Part shown: positions 48,698-61,095 of the stretch, piece after piece
Layout of the letters: each line of letters starts with the position of its first letter
Numbering within the stretch: the first letter of the stretch is position 1
NCBI GenBank assembly: GCA_037074705.1
Contig: CM073590.1
Coordinates: forward strand, 185,040,746-185,104,745
DNA length: 64,000 nucleotides
Direction of reading: 5' to 3'
Origin: Zhengitettix transpicula
Lineage: Eukaryota > Arthropoda > Insecta > Orthoptera > Tetrigidae
The notes under the pieces: model-generated
The model's input: only the letters and a program-made list of their open reading frames with translations
Told to the model about the DNA's origin: nothing
Databases searched by the model: none
Translations under genes and position numbers: made by a program

Positions 48698-50005
48698 CAG
48701 TGGTGTCAAACTTGATTAAAATAGGCAAGATACACGTGGGCCATCATCACATTTACAAATTTTGTTAAATTTATATTTGGACGTGAGCATTCAGGTTTAT
48801 GCATAGGATAATTAAAATAATATAATTGCTTTAATTTAAATATTCAGTGTATTCATGTAACTAAATTTATTTTTTAACAGAAATATGCCAGCCCTTTTTC
48901 CCTTAATAGTTTTCCAATATCTGGATTCACAGACAATCTTTGTTATGGCAGGTAGATGTTTATCAGTCAGGATCTGTACGTTGTTTTATTTAATTTCGTG
49001 GACGAAAATAGTTGCAAGTACGTTTTTCCATAATAGCAAAAAATTTATGTAGCAAACTTGTTATCTTCCTGGTATTTCTCACCAAAAAAAGAATACTTTT
49101 GGGAATTTGTACTTCTCCATATTTGTGTTTTGAAACTGAATCTTTCCAGAAATTGATTAATTCTAGTTGTTTCGAAGTGGGAGCATTTGCAACTTCAAAG
49201 GAAAAAGACCCAATAAAAGGAGAAAAAAATTCTTGTAACTCTTTGATATCATTATAACATTTATAGAATTAATTTTTGATTTCTTCAATTTTACTGCAGT
49301 ATTGTGAAAATGAACAACTTTGATTTTGTGATTTTAACTGCTCACACGTAGAAAAATACGTAATAACGTTTCATTTTAGATAATTTTTAACAATGTCAGT
49401 TTTTGTTCAAAATTTGTAATTGCCTAGTACATATTAGTTATTAATTGATTTTTGCGTTTCAATATTATATTAAGACTGTTCATATAACCTATATGTAATA
49501 TCTCAAAATTGACACATCTTTAATAATCTATATATTTTCGTTTTTTTCATCTTCCATTTCAAGAAATACAGTTATTTCCTTCAAAAACAGATACAAGCTC
49601 TTCAGGACTTTTGTGACACGACAGCCGTCGAACTTCTGAGTAATAACGAATTCAGATACTAAATATTTAAGGAACGAAGTAAATTGGCGATGTTTCAGAG
49701 CTCTCGAACGAATGAAGTTGACTATATTGGTGACTGTTTAAGTATTTCTTCCATTTTTAAAACTTGATGCAAATAAGAAAATGGAAAGTCCTGATTTTCG
49801 TTTTTTTTTTGGATATTTTTCTTGTCATTCATCAAGTAGTTAAAGGGCTATCTAGATAATTGTTTGTACGGTATTGCCTCGATCTTCAAGCGCTATTTTC
49901 ATCATAACAACTGTTTCTATTTGCATTTTATTTCAGAGCATCGTGGGAAACAAAAAATTAATTCGGGGGCCGCATGCGGGCCTTCAGTTTCTCTCTCATG
50001 CTCTT
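48698..50005 (-). pseudogene. hAT element with GTF2IRD2-like transposase remnant
   Basis: The left end CAGTGGTGTCAAACTTGATT and the right end (reverse complement AAACTGAAGGCCCGCATGCG plus GCC) are typical of this hAT group. On the minus strand ALKHRQFTSFLKYLVSEF plus KFDGCRVTKVLKSLYLFLKE (about 49720-49580) matches the ALNHRQF--FL...EVRWLS-GKVLKR block. SFSFEVANAPTSKQLELINF plus WKDSVSKHKYGEV (about 49220-49100) matches the family C-terminal region, and LTDKHLPAITKI follows. Stops and shifts between the blocks show it is dead. Confidence 0.75.
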
Positions 50006-51365
50006 AATAATCGGTTTGATGTAATCTAATATTTACATTATTATTTATAATCGCAAAGTCCATAATGGCGTTTTTAATGTATTACATGCATTATGCAAAT
50101 TGACTTACGATTTAAATGATAAAGAATTGTTTAGATATGTCTTCTAGGAGTACATATATCAGATTTCTAAGATTTAAGTAAGATAAAATATAATTTTACT
50201 ACATCATTATTGATAAATCAGGAGAACATTTTTTATAATAATGAATTATGTATACCACTTAAATAATTTTTTAATCTAATTTTATATTAATGCTGATTTT
50301 TGTAATCTGATGTTCTACGTTTCTGTCATTAATCGAGATTTATAATTACATTTTACGCACTAATTGAAAAATGGCCCAATAAAAATTATTATTTATATAT
50401 AAAATATGATTGGTAATGACTTTTTACATTCGAAAATTAATATTATCGAAATGTTCCTTGGCTAAAGTAGTAATTGCCCTTTTAGTTTGACTTGTAAAAC
50501 TAAAAGGGGCAATATTTAGAATGACAGCATTGAATAAGGATCTATCAATTCTGCTTTTAAAGTTAAAATGGAAGATGTTTTTTTGCTAACACTACTAATT
50601 ATTTGAATGTTGTATAGCCCAATAGCTTTGCGATCCTATTATCGGTTATATGTTCGATTGTATATTCTTGTAACAAAGGAATACTACATATAGATTGGTT
50701 AAATACTTATGGTATTTTTATTTACTCTGCTTATGTTGCTCATGAAAAAAAGTCCTGTGAGTGTCGACCTCTGCTGGTTCATTTTCGTCTCTCTCAAATG
50801 TAATGCTGATCAAAAGGGGGCGTTTTTATTTATTGATCTATTCATATTTCAATTTATTCATATCGGGTGCAGTTATCCTGTGGAGAACTTCTATGGTCTT
50901 GTTTGTTCGGCGCTCAAAGTTTTCGAAATGACCTACCTGAACTGGCGCTATTACTTGCATGTCGGGGTTCTTAAGGTAGATGGATAATGAAGATGTAAAT
51001 GAAGCACGTGAGAGTACTCTGAGATATCCCCTTGGTGATAAAATTAGCAATTGCTATAAGTTGCCACCCAGCCCATGGATAACTTGGAATTCAGGTTCCA
51101 TTGCTCTGATGTTATTAAGGTTTTAAAATCGTAATGACACTAATTTTTAGCTATTATTCTGAGAATATTGTGAACTAAACATAAGTCCAAACGTAATAAA
51201 TTGATGCCTTTCTACGCAGTTACTTTAATTAGATACATTTACTTTAAATATTTATTATAAATTATACTTATGTCACGTAAATATTAAAGTTCGTTTGGCA
51301 CGACATACACAATAGCTCACTTCCATGAATAGAAAAGTATAGTCTAATATCTAAAATATTTTTCA
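50006..51365. other. Unassigned spacer with a hairpin
   Basis: A hairpin at 50474-50511 pairs ATTGCCCTTTTAGTTT with AAACTAAAAGGGGCAAT, with one bulge. No gene was recognised. Confidence 0.4.
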
Positions 51366-53029
51366 AATGAGGAAATCAAAACAACCACAGCAAGCAATGC
51401 AACTGATTCTAAAACCCGACAGTAATTGGGCAAGAAGTGATCAGAAAAAGGCTGTGTTTACAACACATCTGGCGAATGTATTTAATCCCTTTCCCTCTGC
51501 ACTAACTCCAGAAGAAGCCGAAATACAACTATAGATGGAGTCACCAGACCATCTAAGCCAACCGATGAAAAAGATGGCAATGAACGAAGTACAAACGCTA
51601 ATTAAGTCCAACCTAAAAAGTAAAAAAGCTGCTGCCTATGACCTAATTACAGGTGAAGTTCTAAAGTAATCACTAGAGAAAGGATACCGACTAATAACGC
51701 CCATATTTAACGCTATCCTAAGATTGAACCATTATTCGAACCAATGGAAGATGGCCCAAATAATCCTTATACCTAAACCAGGAAAGTCGACCGATCAACT
51801 TCTTGCCAATAATTTCCAAAGTTTTTGAAAAACTTTTACTAAGAAGATTAAATCCAATCCTACACGAAAATGAATTAAAACCAACACACCAATTTGGATT
51901 TAGATTCAACCACGCCACTGTTGAACAAGTTCACAGAGCAGTAAGCATAATAACCAGAAGAAAAGAAATACTGCTCCACGGCCTTTCTCGACATAACTCA
52001 GGCGTTTGGTAAGGTCTGGCACATGGCATTGCAGTTCAAGATCAAGAAAAAGTTACCACACAATTACTTTTAAAATCCTATCTGAGCGACAGACACTTCC
52101 AGGTTAAGTTTCAAGGTGAACTAACAAAATTACGTCCTATTAACTGAGGTGTACCGCAAGGTGTGTACTGGGACCTTGCTCTACCTTCTATACTCGGCAC
52201 ATATCCCTACCACCGACCATACGTTCATGGCTACATTTGCAGATGATACTGCTATTTTATCATCTCATGAAAACCCTATTATTACATCAAGTCACCTACA
52301 AACCTCACTTAACCAAGTTCAAGACTGGCTCCAGCTTTGGCGCATAAAAGTCAAGTCCACTCAGGTAACCTTCACCATCAGAAGAGAAACGTGCCCACAA
52401 TATACCACTTCTTCAAGCAGAATACGTCCGATACGTTGGTATGCACCTCGACCGTAGACTAACTTGTAAAAAACATATATTCTGTGAACGGAAGCAACTA
52501 GGCATAAAGCTCTTCAAGTTAAATTGGCTACTAGGACGAAAATCCAAACTAACTTTAAACAAAAAAGTACTAGTTTAAAAAAAGCACACTAAAGAAATAC
52601 GGGTTACAACTATGGAGAACTACAAGCAACTCCAACATAGAAATTCTACAGAGATTCCAGTCAAAGACTAAGGATAATAGCAGATTCTCCATGGTATATT
52701 AGAAACGAGGTCATCCATCGGGATCTCCATGTAAAAACGGTGAAAGAAGAAGTGAAGTGCATGAGTGCTAAATATATTAAAAGATTAGAAAATCATATAA
52801 ACTATCTAGCTATGAACCTACTCGACAACAGCAACTCCACAACAGACTAAAAAGACTCAGTCCTCTCGAACTATACATGTACACAAAATATTAACTATAT
52901 CGTAATAAGTAATTTCGGGGAGAACCTCCACTCGGATGGCATCTCACATCTACTTCTTTTTACATATAATTTACTCATTGCTCAATAGAGCAAATTGTAA
53001 ATATAAATTAAAGATAAACAAAAAAAATT
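51366..53029 (+). pseudogene. Jockey-like non-LTR retrotransposon, 5'-truncated and broken
   Basis: The reverse transcriptase is readable in pieces: LKSKKAAAYDLITGEVLK at about 51612, NHYSNQWKMAQIILIPKPGK at about 51728, LPIISKVFEKLLLRRLNPIL at about 51800, HQFGFRFNHATVEQVHRAVS at about 51886, a GVPQG-like site at about 52150, and TFADDTAILSSHENP with the catalytic FADD at 52236-52247. Frames shift repeatedly. No endonuclease domain is present, which fits a 5' truncation. The 3' end has an A-rich tail (AACAAAAAAAATTATAAAC). Deletions and in-frame stops rule out activity. Confidence 0.85.
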
Positions 53030-53319
53030 ATAAACAATACAAAACCAGAATTTGTTCATAAAAAATTATAAATATTTGTTGACTACTAGTACTGTGTATA
53101 TAGTAAAGAAATCGTCGAATGGCAGAAGTAAATACCTTATCATTGATCCATATTGGGTTCAATACTCAATCTTTGTTTTCGGGACGAATTGTTGAAGCTC
53201 ATATATGGCAATAGTACCGTATTATTTATATATAAATACATATATTTTAAATAGATAGCACTAAAAATTATTAGGGCACGTTGATTATTATTACAATATT
53301 TATTTAATTTACATAACAT
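53030..53319. other. Unassigned AT-rich spacer
   Basis: Nothing recognised. Confidence 0.4.
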
Positions 53320-53520
53320 GGTATGTGTCGAGCTGCTGTTGAGCAGCGATCACAGTTACCGGCTAGGATCACAGAGATTCAGGGTTCGAATCCCGGCATG
53401 GGTATGTGTTCGTCAAGGTCACGGAAAACTGGGGTTAAGACTGAAGGAGGGCACTTGCTATTCCAAAAAATCAGGAAGGTCATGAAGTATGACAGTCTTC
53501 CCTGTAGGCAAAGGCCGTAA
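53320..53520 (+). repeat. tRNA-headed SINE, copy S4
   Basis: B box GGGTTCGAATCCCGG at about 53383 is intact; the A-box region upstream is decayed. The body GGTCACGGAAAACTGGGGTT plus AAGACTGA matches the SINE at 5865-6076. It ends near CTGTAGGCAAAGGCCGTAAA. Confidence 0.65.
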
Positions 53521-53574
53521 ATATAGCCAAGCAGAATGAATAAAACAAAATGGATGTAATAATAAGAAAGACGG

Positions 53575-53665
53575 CAAAATACAGACAAAACGTTTCTGGG
53601 ATCTTTGATCCTTTCTTCAGGTGCTAAGAAGAGTCTAGAGCGATACAACTTTTGACAAAACTCAA
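53575..53665. mobile_element. Foldback MITE family A, left half (A5)
   Basis: AAATACAGACAAAACGTTTC, TGGGATCTTTGATCC and GCTAAGAAGAGTCTAGAGCG follow in family order. Confidence 0.7.
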
Positions 53666-55140
53666 AATAAAGCTCTAAAATAAACGGAAGTGCATCACTA
53701 TATAGGTTTTGTAAATTTTGATAATGTTATACTGATTCATAGGTGTACTAAACTATTTGCGTATTAATGGTTGTATCTAATTTGTCCAAATCCTGAAAAC
53801 TTTTGAAATATTTCAAAATTTTCTAAACACCTCTTAAACATTAACAAGTATTAGAGTTGTTTTTAAGTATATTTGCGTCCCAATATAGCGGACGGGCGGC
53901 GCGCCTAACAATAGATTTTCTAAGTGGAGGAAACAGTACGGCTTCCCAGATTGCCGTCAGCTCCTAACAATAATATAAGAAGAAAGTATTCGTAAAGTGC
54001 AGTACTAGTGAGAACTAAAATATTATAAATCAAAACAGATGGGAGGAAAACACCAGGTGGTCTTCGATAAATGTTAGAGGTTACAGATTGGATTCTCATT
54101 GCATGCAATCAAGAATAAAAAGTGGGTACTTAACAAATGGAAAGACGAAAATAAAAGTGATGAGAAAGGGAGGAAAAGTGGTATCAGAATTCTAAGATCG
54201 GATATCAGTAGATGGAATGAAGTTACAGGAAGTGTCAGCAGGTGTAGGAGGCTGAGGACGTAGGTGGACCAGATGGAGGATGATAGATCAGGGGTCAGCA
54301 GAGTTCTGATTGAAAGAAACGAAACTTATCAGAGAAAAATGAGATTATTATCTCGTTTCTGTAGGAGGGGAAGTTGCAGTCTGCATGAAGTCAACAAAAC
54401 ACTTCGCTCGTCCACTATCCTGGTGATGGGAGGATCAACGTGCCTTCTCCACCCAATCCACTAAGGCAGCTGGACACAGCCAAACAGCCCATCACGATGT
54501 CTTAGAGAGACGTCAGCTATTTAGTAAGAGTTATTAATTGCCGCAATAATATACAGTCAACCTTAATTGTCAGTACCGAGCCAGTGTCTCATGGTAGGCC
54601 ATCATAAATACTGAGAAAAAGATCCGATAAAAAAATATTTTCATATGTAAAATTAAATTTTAATTATTTAATATAAATTTAATTTCTTTTTTAATTTCGT
54701 GTATAGACTATGGACATTGTTTATGTTAATATCTTAATTTTTCAATAAAAAGCTTAATTTCAATCAAACTCACGTCTTCCTTCCCTCATAGTTGTTTATT
54801 ATTAGTTGTGCCCTCAACTAGCAACCATTAATAAATACCATTTATATTAAAGATGCGTTATTTTATAAACCAAGTATTCAATTCGCTACTGCAGAAGGCG
54901 TGTTTATTGGAGAACAAGGAAGTAACATTATAGAACAAAATGGTCGTGTATAATACGCAAAGTTGGGTTGTGCCTATCAGAAACAATAATATTTTTATTA
55001 GTTACAATGAAAAATACATGAAAATTGATGTAATAACAATATTATTCAATTTATATATTTTTTCCTATATAAGAAACTATATTTCATGAAATAAACTGAT
55101 TTGTTTTCTAATTTCTATTTCTATTGTATTATGCATACAT
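53666..55140. other. Unassigned spacer
   Basis: No protein similarity was recognised. The purine-rich stretch at 54100-54480 has open frames without known motifs. Confidence 0.35.
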
Positions 55141-56691
55141 GCGTTATTTTCTGGTAACGCTCCTGCACCCCCACTCCTAAGAGGTCCCAGAAGAGCACGA
55201 AACGTTGGCGTTGGTGTAAATTAGATATTTTTTGTAATAAAACGTATAAATAGCCTTCTGAGTCAAGGTCATTTATTTATTTATTTGATTATAATAAATG
55301 TCAGTTATTTTTCAGTTATTATGTTTCACAGCGGTTTCACAATGATACCGTACCAATTGATGGCGCAACGGTTACTGCAATTCTTTTACTTATATTTTAC
55401 AAATTTGACGTTAAAATACTTGAATTTTAACGATGTTATTTGCAATGTTGCATTATTTCATAATTTGTGAATTACAGGGTTAAGGCTGGCATTTCGACTA
55501 CGCTAAGAGACTTACTAGTGGTAGTGGTAGAAATGCCAGGGAGTTGTACAAGAGCAAAAACTTATTTTAAAAATAGTAGCATCTACGTTTGTGCCCTTTG
55601 ATGCTTGTTGAAAGCAGTCAAGAATTACGGATTGATGCTCTCGTTTCACACTCGTCCATCGAGTCAGTGCGTTGCTTCGTCAGGATTCTGACATTACAGG
55701 TGAAAGGCATCATTATAGAACGCGTTGGTTCATGGCTTGGCGTGGAATCTCATTACGTCGATCCCTTTACGAATATGAAAGAGGAAAGTTTGAACTAAAA
55801 CATACCGTGATGTCGTTAGTGGTTGAAAAATGCTAGTGCTGCACCTGAAAACGAATTTAAATGTAAACTGTGTGCAGGGGGTACTAAATCAGTGAGTTAG
55901 AAGTATGTATGGACAGAAATGTAGGTTTCAATACCGCAAAAAAAGAACAGCTGGGCACTTTGGTGAAAACTGTGTCGGAAAGCTGTAGACCAGCAACGTA
56001 AATGGAGTATTTTAATATTTCTGTAACAAAATATCTTCCTGCTCATAACGTATTTCAAAGATTTACTATGATTTATTTATCTAAATGAATTATTAGATTG
56101 GATTCCAGAACGGAGTAAGAAAATAAAACTTCAAAAGGATATTATTTATCAATAACATCACGATAGAGATTGAATATTTCGGAAACGTAGATTGAAGCAG
56201 CGTTAACTACAAAAATTGTAACATGAAAAATTCCGAGAATATTTATACGTAATTTAGTCATATTTCAGTTTTTTATTACTTTTTAAACTTATGTTAACGA
56301 ACCAGCTTGATATATGATTTTTTAAGAAGCATCATCTTACACCAGCTATCAAATAATGTCTATACGAACCATAACGTACAAAAGATGATATATATTAATG
56401 TAAGAAACAGCGTACGACGAAATTAATTTAATGCACTGTAGTTCTTCAAAGTTTATTTGCCGTATTAAATTGTCATTAAAAATTTAGTTCTTTTAAAACC
56501 ATAATAAACATAATAACTGAAAAATAACTGACATTTATTATAATAAAATAAATAAATAAATGACCTTGACTCAGAAGGCTATTTATACGTTTTATTACAA
56601 AAAATATCTAATTTACACCAACGCCAACGTTTCGTGCTCTTCTGGGACCTCTTAGGAGTGGGGGTGCAGGAGCATTACCAGAAAATAACGC
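55141..56691. mobile_element. 1.55-kb element with 186-bp inverted repeats
   Basis: 55141-55326 and 56506-56691 are reverse complements over 186 bp with about two mismatches; the outer end is GCGTTATTTTCTGGTAA. The interior of 1179 bp has no long frame; a 69-codon frame at 55589-55798 shows no known motif. Close identity of the arms suggests a fairly recent insertion or conversion between arms. The superfamily is unclear, and no target duplication is obvious. Confidence 0.75.
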
Positions 56692-57531
56692 AAAAACAAA
56701 AGAGATTCGAGTCAAATCGGGGTTATGGATGTCGCTGAGTTTATTTATGACAACCTGTGCAAGTACGGGTGTGGGAGGGGCTTGGCGGTGGTGGGCGGGG
56801 GTAGAAATTTTCAAACATTTTAACCCGCCGATTTTTGCATCCAATAAATATATTTCGGGATAAATGAGATTCATAAAATTTTTCTACATGTTCTGTGTAT
56901 AATTTCAACCCATTTCAGGCTTGAGACTGGAGCACCCTTAAGGGTGGGTGTGGAGAGGAACGCAAAAACAGGTGATTGGAGTTGAATCCGGGGTTATGGT
57001 TGTCACTGAGTTTAATTATGACATTTAACTTGCCGTTTAACTGCCCCTACCGGGATGGACGAGGGTAGAAATTTTCAAACACGTTGCAACCGATATCGAA
57101 TAAATATTTTTCGGGTTCAATGAGATTCATAATATTTATCTACATGTTGTCTGTGTATAATTTCAACCTATTTCGGCTTGGGAGGGGAGCGCCATTAAGG
57201 GTGGTGGTGGAGGGGCGTTACATTATAATAACGCAAAAACGAGATTCGAGTCAGATTGGGGGTTTGGATGTCGCTGAGTTTAATTATGACATTCAACTTT
57301 TTGTTTAACCAACATTAGCGGGGGTAGAAATTTCCGAACATGTTAAAACGGCCGATATATTTGTCGAAAGAAACTTTTTCGGGGTTAATGAGTTCGGTAT
57401 GGGAGATGACCACATTTACGGATAGGGGTCGAGGTGCGTAACATAATAATAACGCTAAAGCAACCGAGATTGGAATCAAATCGAGGGTTATGCATATATG
57501 ACAACCCGGGCAACGCCGTGCACCCAGCTAG
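56692..57531 (+). mobile_element. Helitron-like tandem-unit block
   Basis: About 3.5 units repeat with periods of roughly 270, 270 and 215 bp. Each contains AACGCAAAAAC-like text, a GAGATTCGAGTC-like stretch, GGGGTTATGGATGTCGCTGA-like text and GGGTAGAAATTTTC. The last unit runs into a GC hairpin CCCGGGCAACGCCGTGC and ends CACCCAGCTAG|T at 57531, a Helitron-type CTRR end. The same terminus, inverted, is at 16058. Confidence 0.55.
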
Positions 57532-60500
57532 TTATATAATAAACCCAATGTGTAACTGTTATCATACGGAAGTTACTCTCCGGAAATACTTTGATATAGT
57601 AAAAATTGATAAGTTAAAGCAAGATAATATTTCATTTCCATGACTTGTTTCGCACGACGCAGCAAAAAATTAAGTTTATTCTTACAATTTCTAGTAATAA
57701 TTAGTTCCTAGAACACTCCATGTAGAATAGGTTATATGGATGAATCCAACACTCTTTTCGTATTATAGATGGAAAATCGTCCTTCAATTTTCCTTTCCCC
57801 TATCGATTCCATATGAAACTATTCCTTAAAATGCATCCGAACACACCTCTTTCCCGATAAACTAAGCAAGAAAATAAACTCCAGCTTCTGTATGGACTCC
57901 GTCATGAACCATGGCCTCTGATAAATCGTATCTATTTTCCAAATCAATATAGCAATCTTTCTTCATTCCGTTTTCAATTTCATAAAAGCAAAAGGCCAAC
58001 CTAGAAATAACCAAAGATATTATACACTAATAAAGTTAACTTGATTGTTTGGAATATTATTCGGACCGAAAAAAATGGTCACATAGGCAAAAGAAAAGCA
58101 AATACCCTGAAAGCTTTGAATATTGGTGCTTGACAATGACGGGGGAAAATAATTGGTACTCACAGGGTAACGAAAGAAGTAATACCCAGAAGAATAGCTG
58201 AAAACTAATCCGTATTTAGAACGGTTATTCTTGCGACAACACATTATTAAGGACGAATAATATTACAAAAGTTGCGAAGTGGGACTCAGACTATCAACAA
58301 TCAGAAATAAAAAAGAGGTAACTGGATAGGAAGAAGGTGGGATTATGTGAAGGTTTAACGTTTCAGAACAAGTTCTTATAATGCTGTAAGACAAAATACT
58401 TAATAATATATTGGTTTTTAAGTGATTTTGTCTGAGGGCGCTGAGCGGTTATGTCCCCTTGCAACTCAATTTTTATCTTTGTTAGGCTGCATTTTATTTG
58501 TAAACATTAAGCTGATGATAAAATGAAACTGATATGCCAGAAATGTGTTTCGAGCCTCACAAAACGTGCTCGATTTATTTCTTGCAGTTTGTTTCATCCG
58601 CAACTTAATTCCTGTAATGGAAAAGTTTAACAGGAATTATTACCGCCAAGCTCGTTCTTCTCCGAGAAGAGCCGAAGAAAGCCGACCTCTGCCGAAGCAC
58701 GAGCACAGTGGCGGGATGGAAAGGCCGAGGCAGTACTGCTACAGCAGCGAACGCGTAGAGTGTTTTGCATTCATGCGTCATGAAGTTATTACGTGTGTCC
58801 TGACAAGTGCTCACCTATTTCACTCTTCAATTTCCGGCGAGTGTTTGTGATTTTAATGTAAGTAATTATGTCTTTCAACAATATTAAAATACGATGTATT
58901 GTATCTCGGAGCGCGTGGTCCACGTGATCTGAATCACGTCTTTTCGAGAGTAAGTACCATGTATGTTGAATAGTTTTAGTTAAGAAATACAAATCTCCGT
59001 CGCTGGTGTGGTTGCCGACATTCGTACTGATAAGTGCTTCGAATGTGACATTTCCCATTATCGTGCAATAAGTTTTGTTGGAAAGTCAGCTGTTCCGTTC
59101 CGAGCATCACGGAAAGCATACTGACAACAATCAGTTTGTGCGGAATCACTTTCGAACAGTGCGTGACTTCGCGTGTTGCTTTACGTAGAGTCGGCGTGAA
59201 ATAAGCACGTGCGGAGATGTCGGCGTTACGTCTACACTTATCCAGCCTTTGTTTGCAAGTCTGTTTCAATTCAAACAAGAGATGACGTCCCTGTCGTGAC
59301 GTAACTTTCCACTTCGGCCTTGGACTCTGCATTCCTACCTACACTGACCCTAACACGGTTCTACGTGTGTTCCGGCAACCAGTTAACGAGCGGGCATAGT
59401 CTCCTGATTAAATAGCGGTTCAGAGTGTGATTTAATGAACAAGCGAAGAAGGGTTCATCTTGTTAATGTTCGCTATATTTTGGGTTGTCAGTTTGAAGTC
59501 ATCCGATAAATGATTTAAATTCTAATAGAAATTTGATCATAAAATTCGATATTATGAAACAATTATTGTAGTGTATCGTAACGGTTCTTTGATTTGCCTT
59601 AATGAAGTGTTGAGGTGCGAGAAAGCGTTCCTGCTGTCATTACCGTATGTCACAAGTATACAAATGTCCAGCGCCGCAAAAATGTCGTCGTTTCCGCGAG
59701 AAAACTCTTTTAAAGTATGATGGACAAAATTCTGTGGGTAATGTCCTTCGGAGGAAATGTTGCGTCGCTCGATTTAGATAGGGTCGCCGACCTTTCGTAA
59801 ACATTTTAAGTGACGCAATTGAAAGGCGCCTCGAATGCTGTCCCCCCCCCCCCTTCACCCCCACAGTGACAATGCTCCGGTGTCTGTAAGGTCGCCGGAA
59901 ATCGGACAATTTTGTAACCAGTTTCCTGAATCCCAGCGATTTTCTCTTTACGTGGCCAATTTACCACATAATGAAATCGTCGTCGGTAATTGACCAACTA
60001 TGAACACAAAATGGCGAGACTGAACGTAGACGAAACGTTAGCCATGAAGTGCAAGAATAGATCCATGGTTTCCAGGAAATTGCTAGATGTCAATTGAAAG
60101 AATTCCACTGGAATATTGGGCTGTAACTGGTGGAAAATGCATTTTGCTATTCTGTACGATAGCCAAACCAGCAGCACTAAAAATGTTGAAAGATAAATAC
60201 TCCTGGATCGAAATTAGTAAATGGAATAAGGCCCTTGAGATCAATCCATTAATAAAGATGTGATGTAGAGCATTCGGAAGAAAGAAAATCAAGTCGAATA
60301 TGCAATTATAACTTGTGACTCTGGTATTGGACCCCAATGCGTACTCCAAGAGTTAATGGGTTCAGAATTGTATGGAAATAATCAGGATGCTAAAAATATT
60401 AGAAGTCCGATCAGGAATGACTTTGTGACCCGTAGGATACGATTTATAGCCGTAGTAAACCGTACCAAAAATGTTGCAAGATGATTCCTGTTTCGTGACC

Positions 60501-60904
60501 TTCGATTTGAGAAGATTTGAAACGAATCTACCCGGAAAACGTAGGCCTATACGTAACCCTCTCCCACCTCCGACAATAATGCAATCGGTAACTACTATAT
60601 TTTTTTCTTCAAGAAAATCAAAATAACTATTTGGTGACCACGGAAAAATCGTGACTCCACATTTCGTAAAATTTAAATAATAATTTGGAAAGAAAGCAAT
60701 GTGAAAAATCATGGATCGTCTTAGAGGTCTATAATTAACCCAAGACATATCAGAAATGTTAGCACGAGTTCAAGAGGTTTTAGATTAAAAATTGAATAGA
60801 ATGAAACAAAAGTTCTTAGCAACCACACAATAAAGTGTTTTACTTCACTGCCTGACTAGACGATATAGGCTTGGGGCCTATTTTAAAAAGCATATTAATA
60901 AGAA
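57532..60904. other. Unassigned spacer with GC-richer part
   Basis: 58590-59420 and 59640-59930 are richer in CpG and GC than the rest, including a C10 run at about 59841. Open frames at 58545-58850 (+) and 58976-59332 (-) show no known domain. It could hold a promoter or 5' exon of a gene outside the window. Confidence 0.3.
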
Positions 60905-61095
60905 CGATAACCAAATACAGACAACAGAAGTGATAATATAAATACCACACAACGTTTCTGGAAGCCGACTAAAGGGGGGTGCAGTTGTCTCTCTTACACA
61001 TTTTCTGCACCTGAAGATAGGAACAAGTCTGCCAGAAACGTTGTTTTGTATTTATATTATCAGTTCTTTCGTCTGTATTTCTTACTAATTTTCCA
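60905..61095. mobile_element. Foldback MITE family A, both arms (A6)
   Basis: AACCAAATACAGACAACAGA through ACCACACAACGTTTCTGG on the left is mirrored by CAGAAACGTTGTTTTGTATT and CAGTTCTTTCGTCTGTATTT on the right, with a diverged loop. Confidence 0.7.

Noticed and set aside
58545..59332. Overlapping frames of about 100 codons on both strands as genes
   Set aside because: No recognisable domain, and GC-rich sequence naturally gives longer open frames; kept only as an unassigned GC-rich region.
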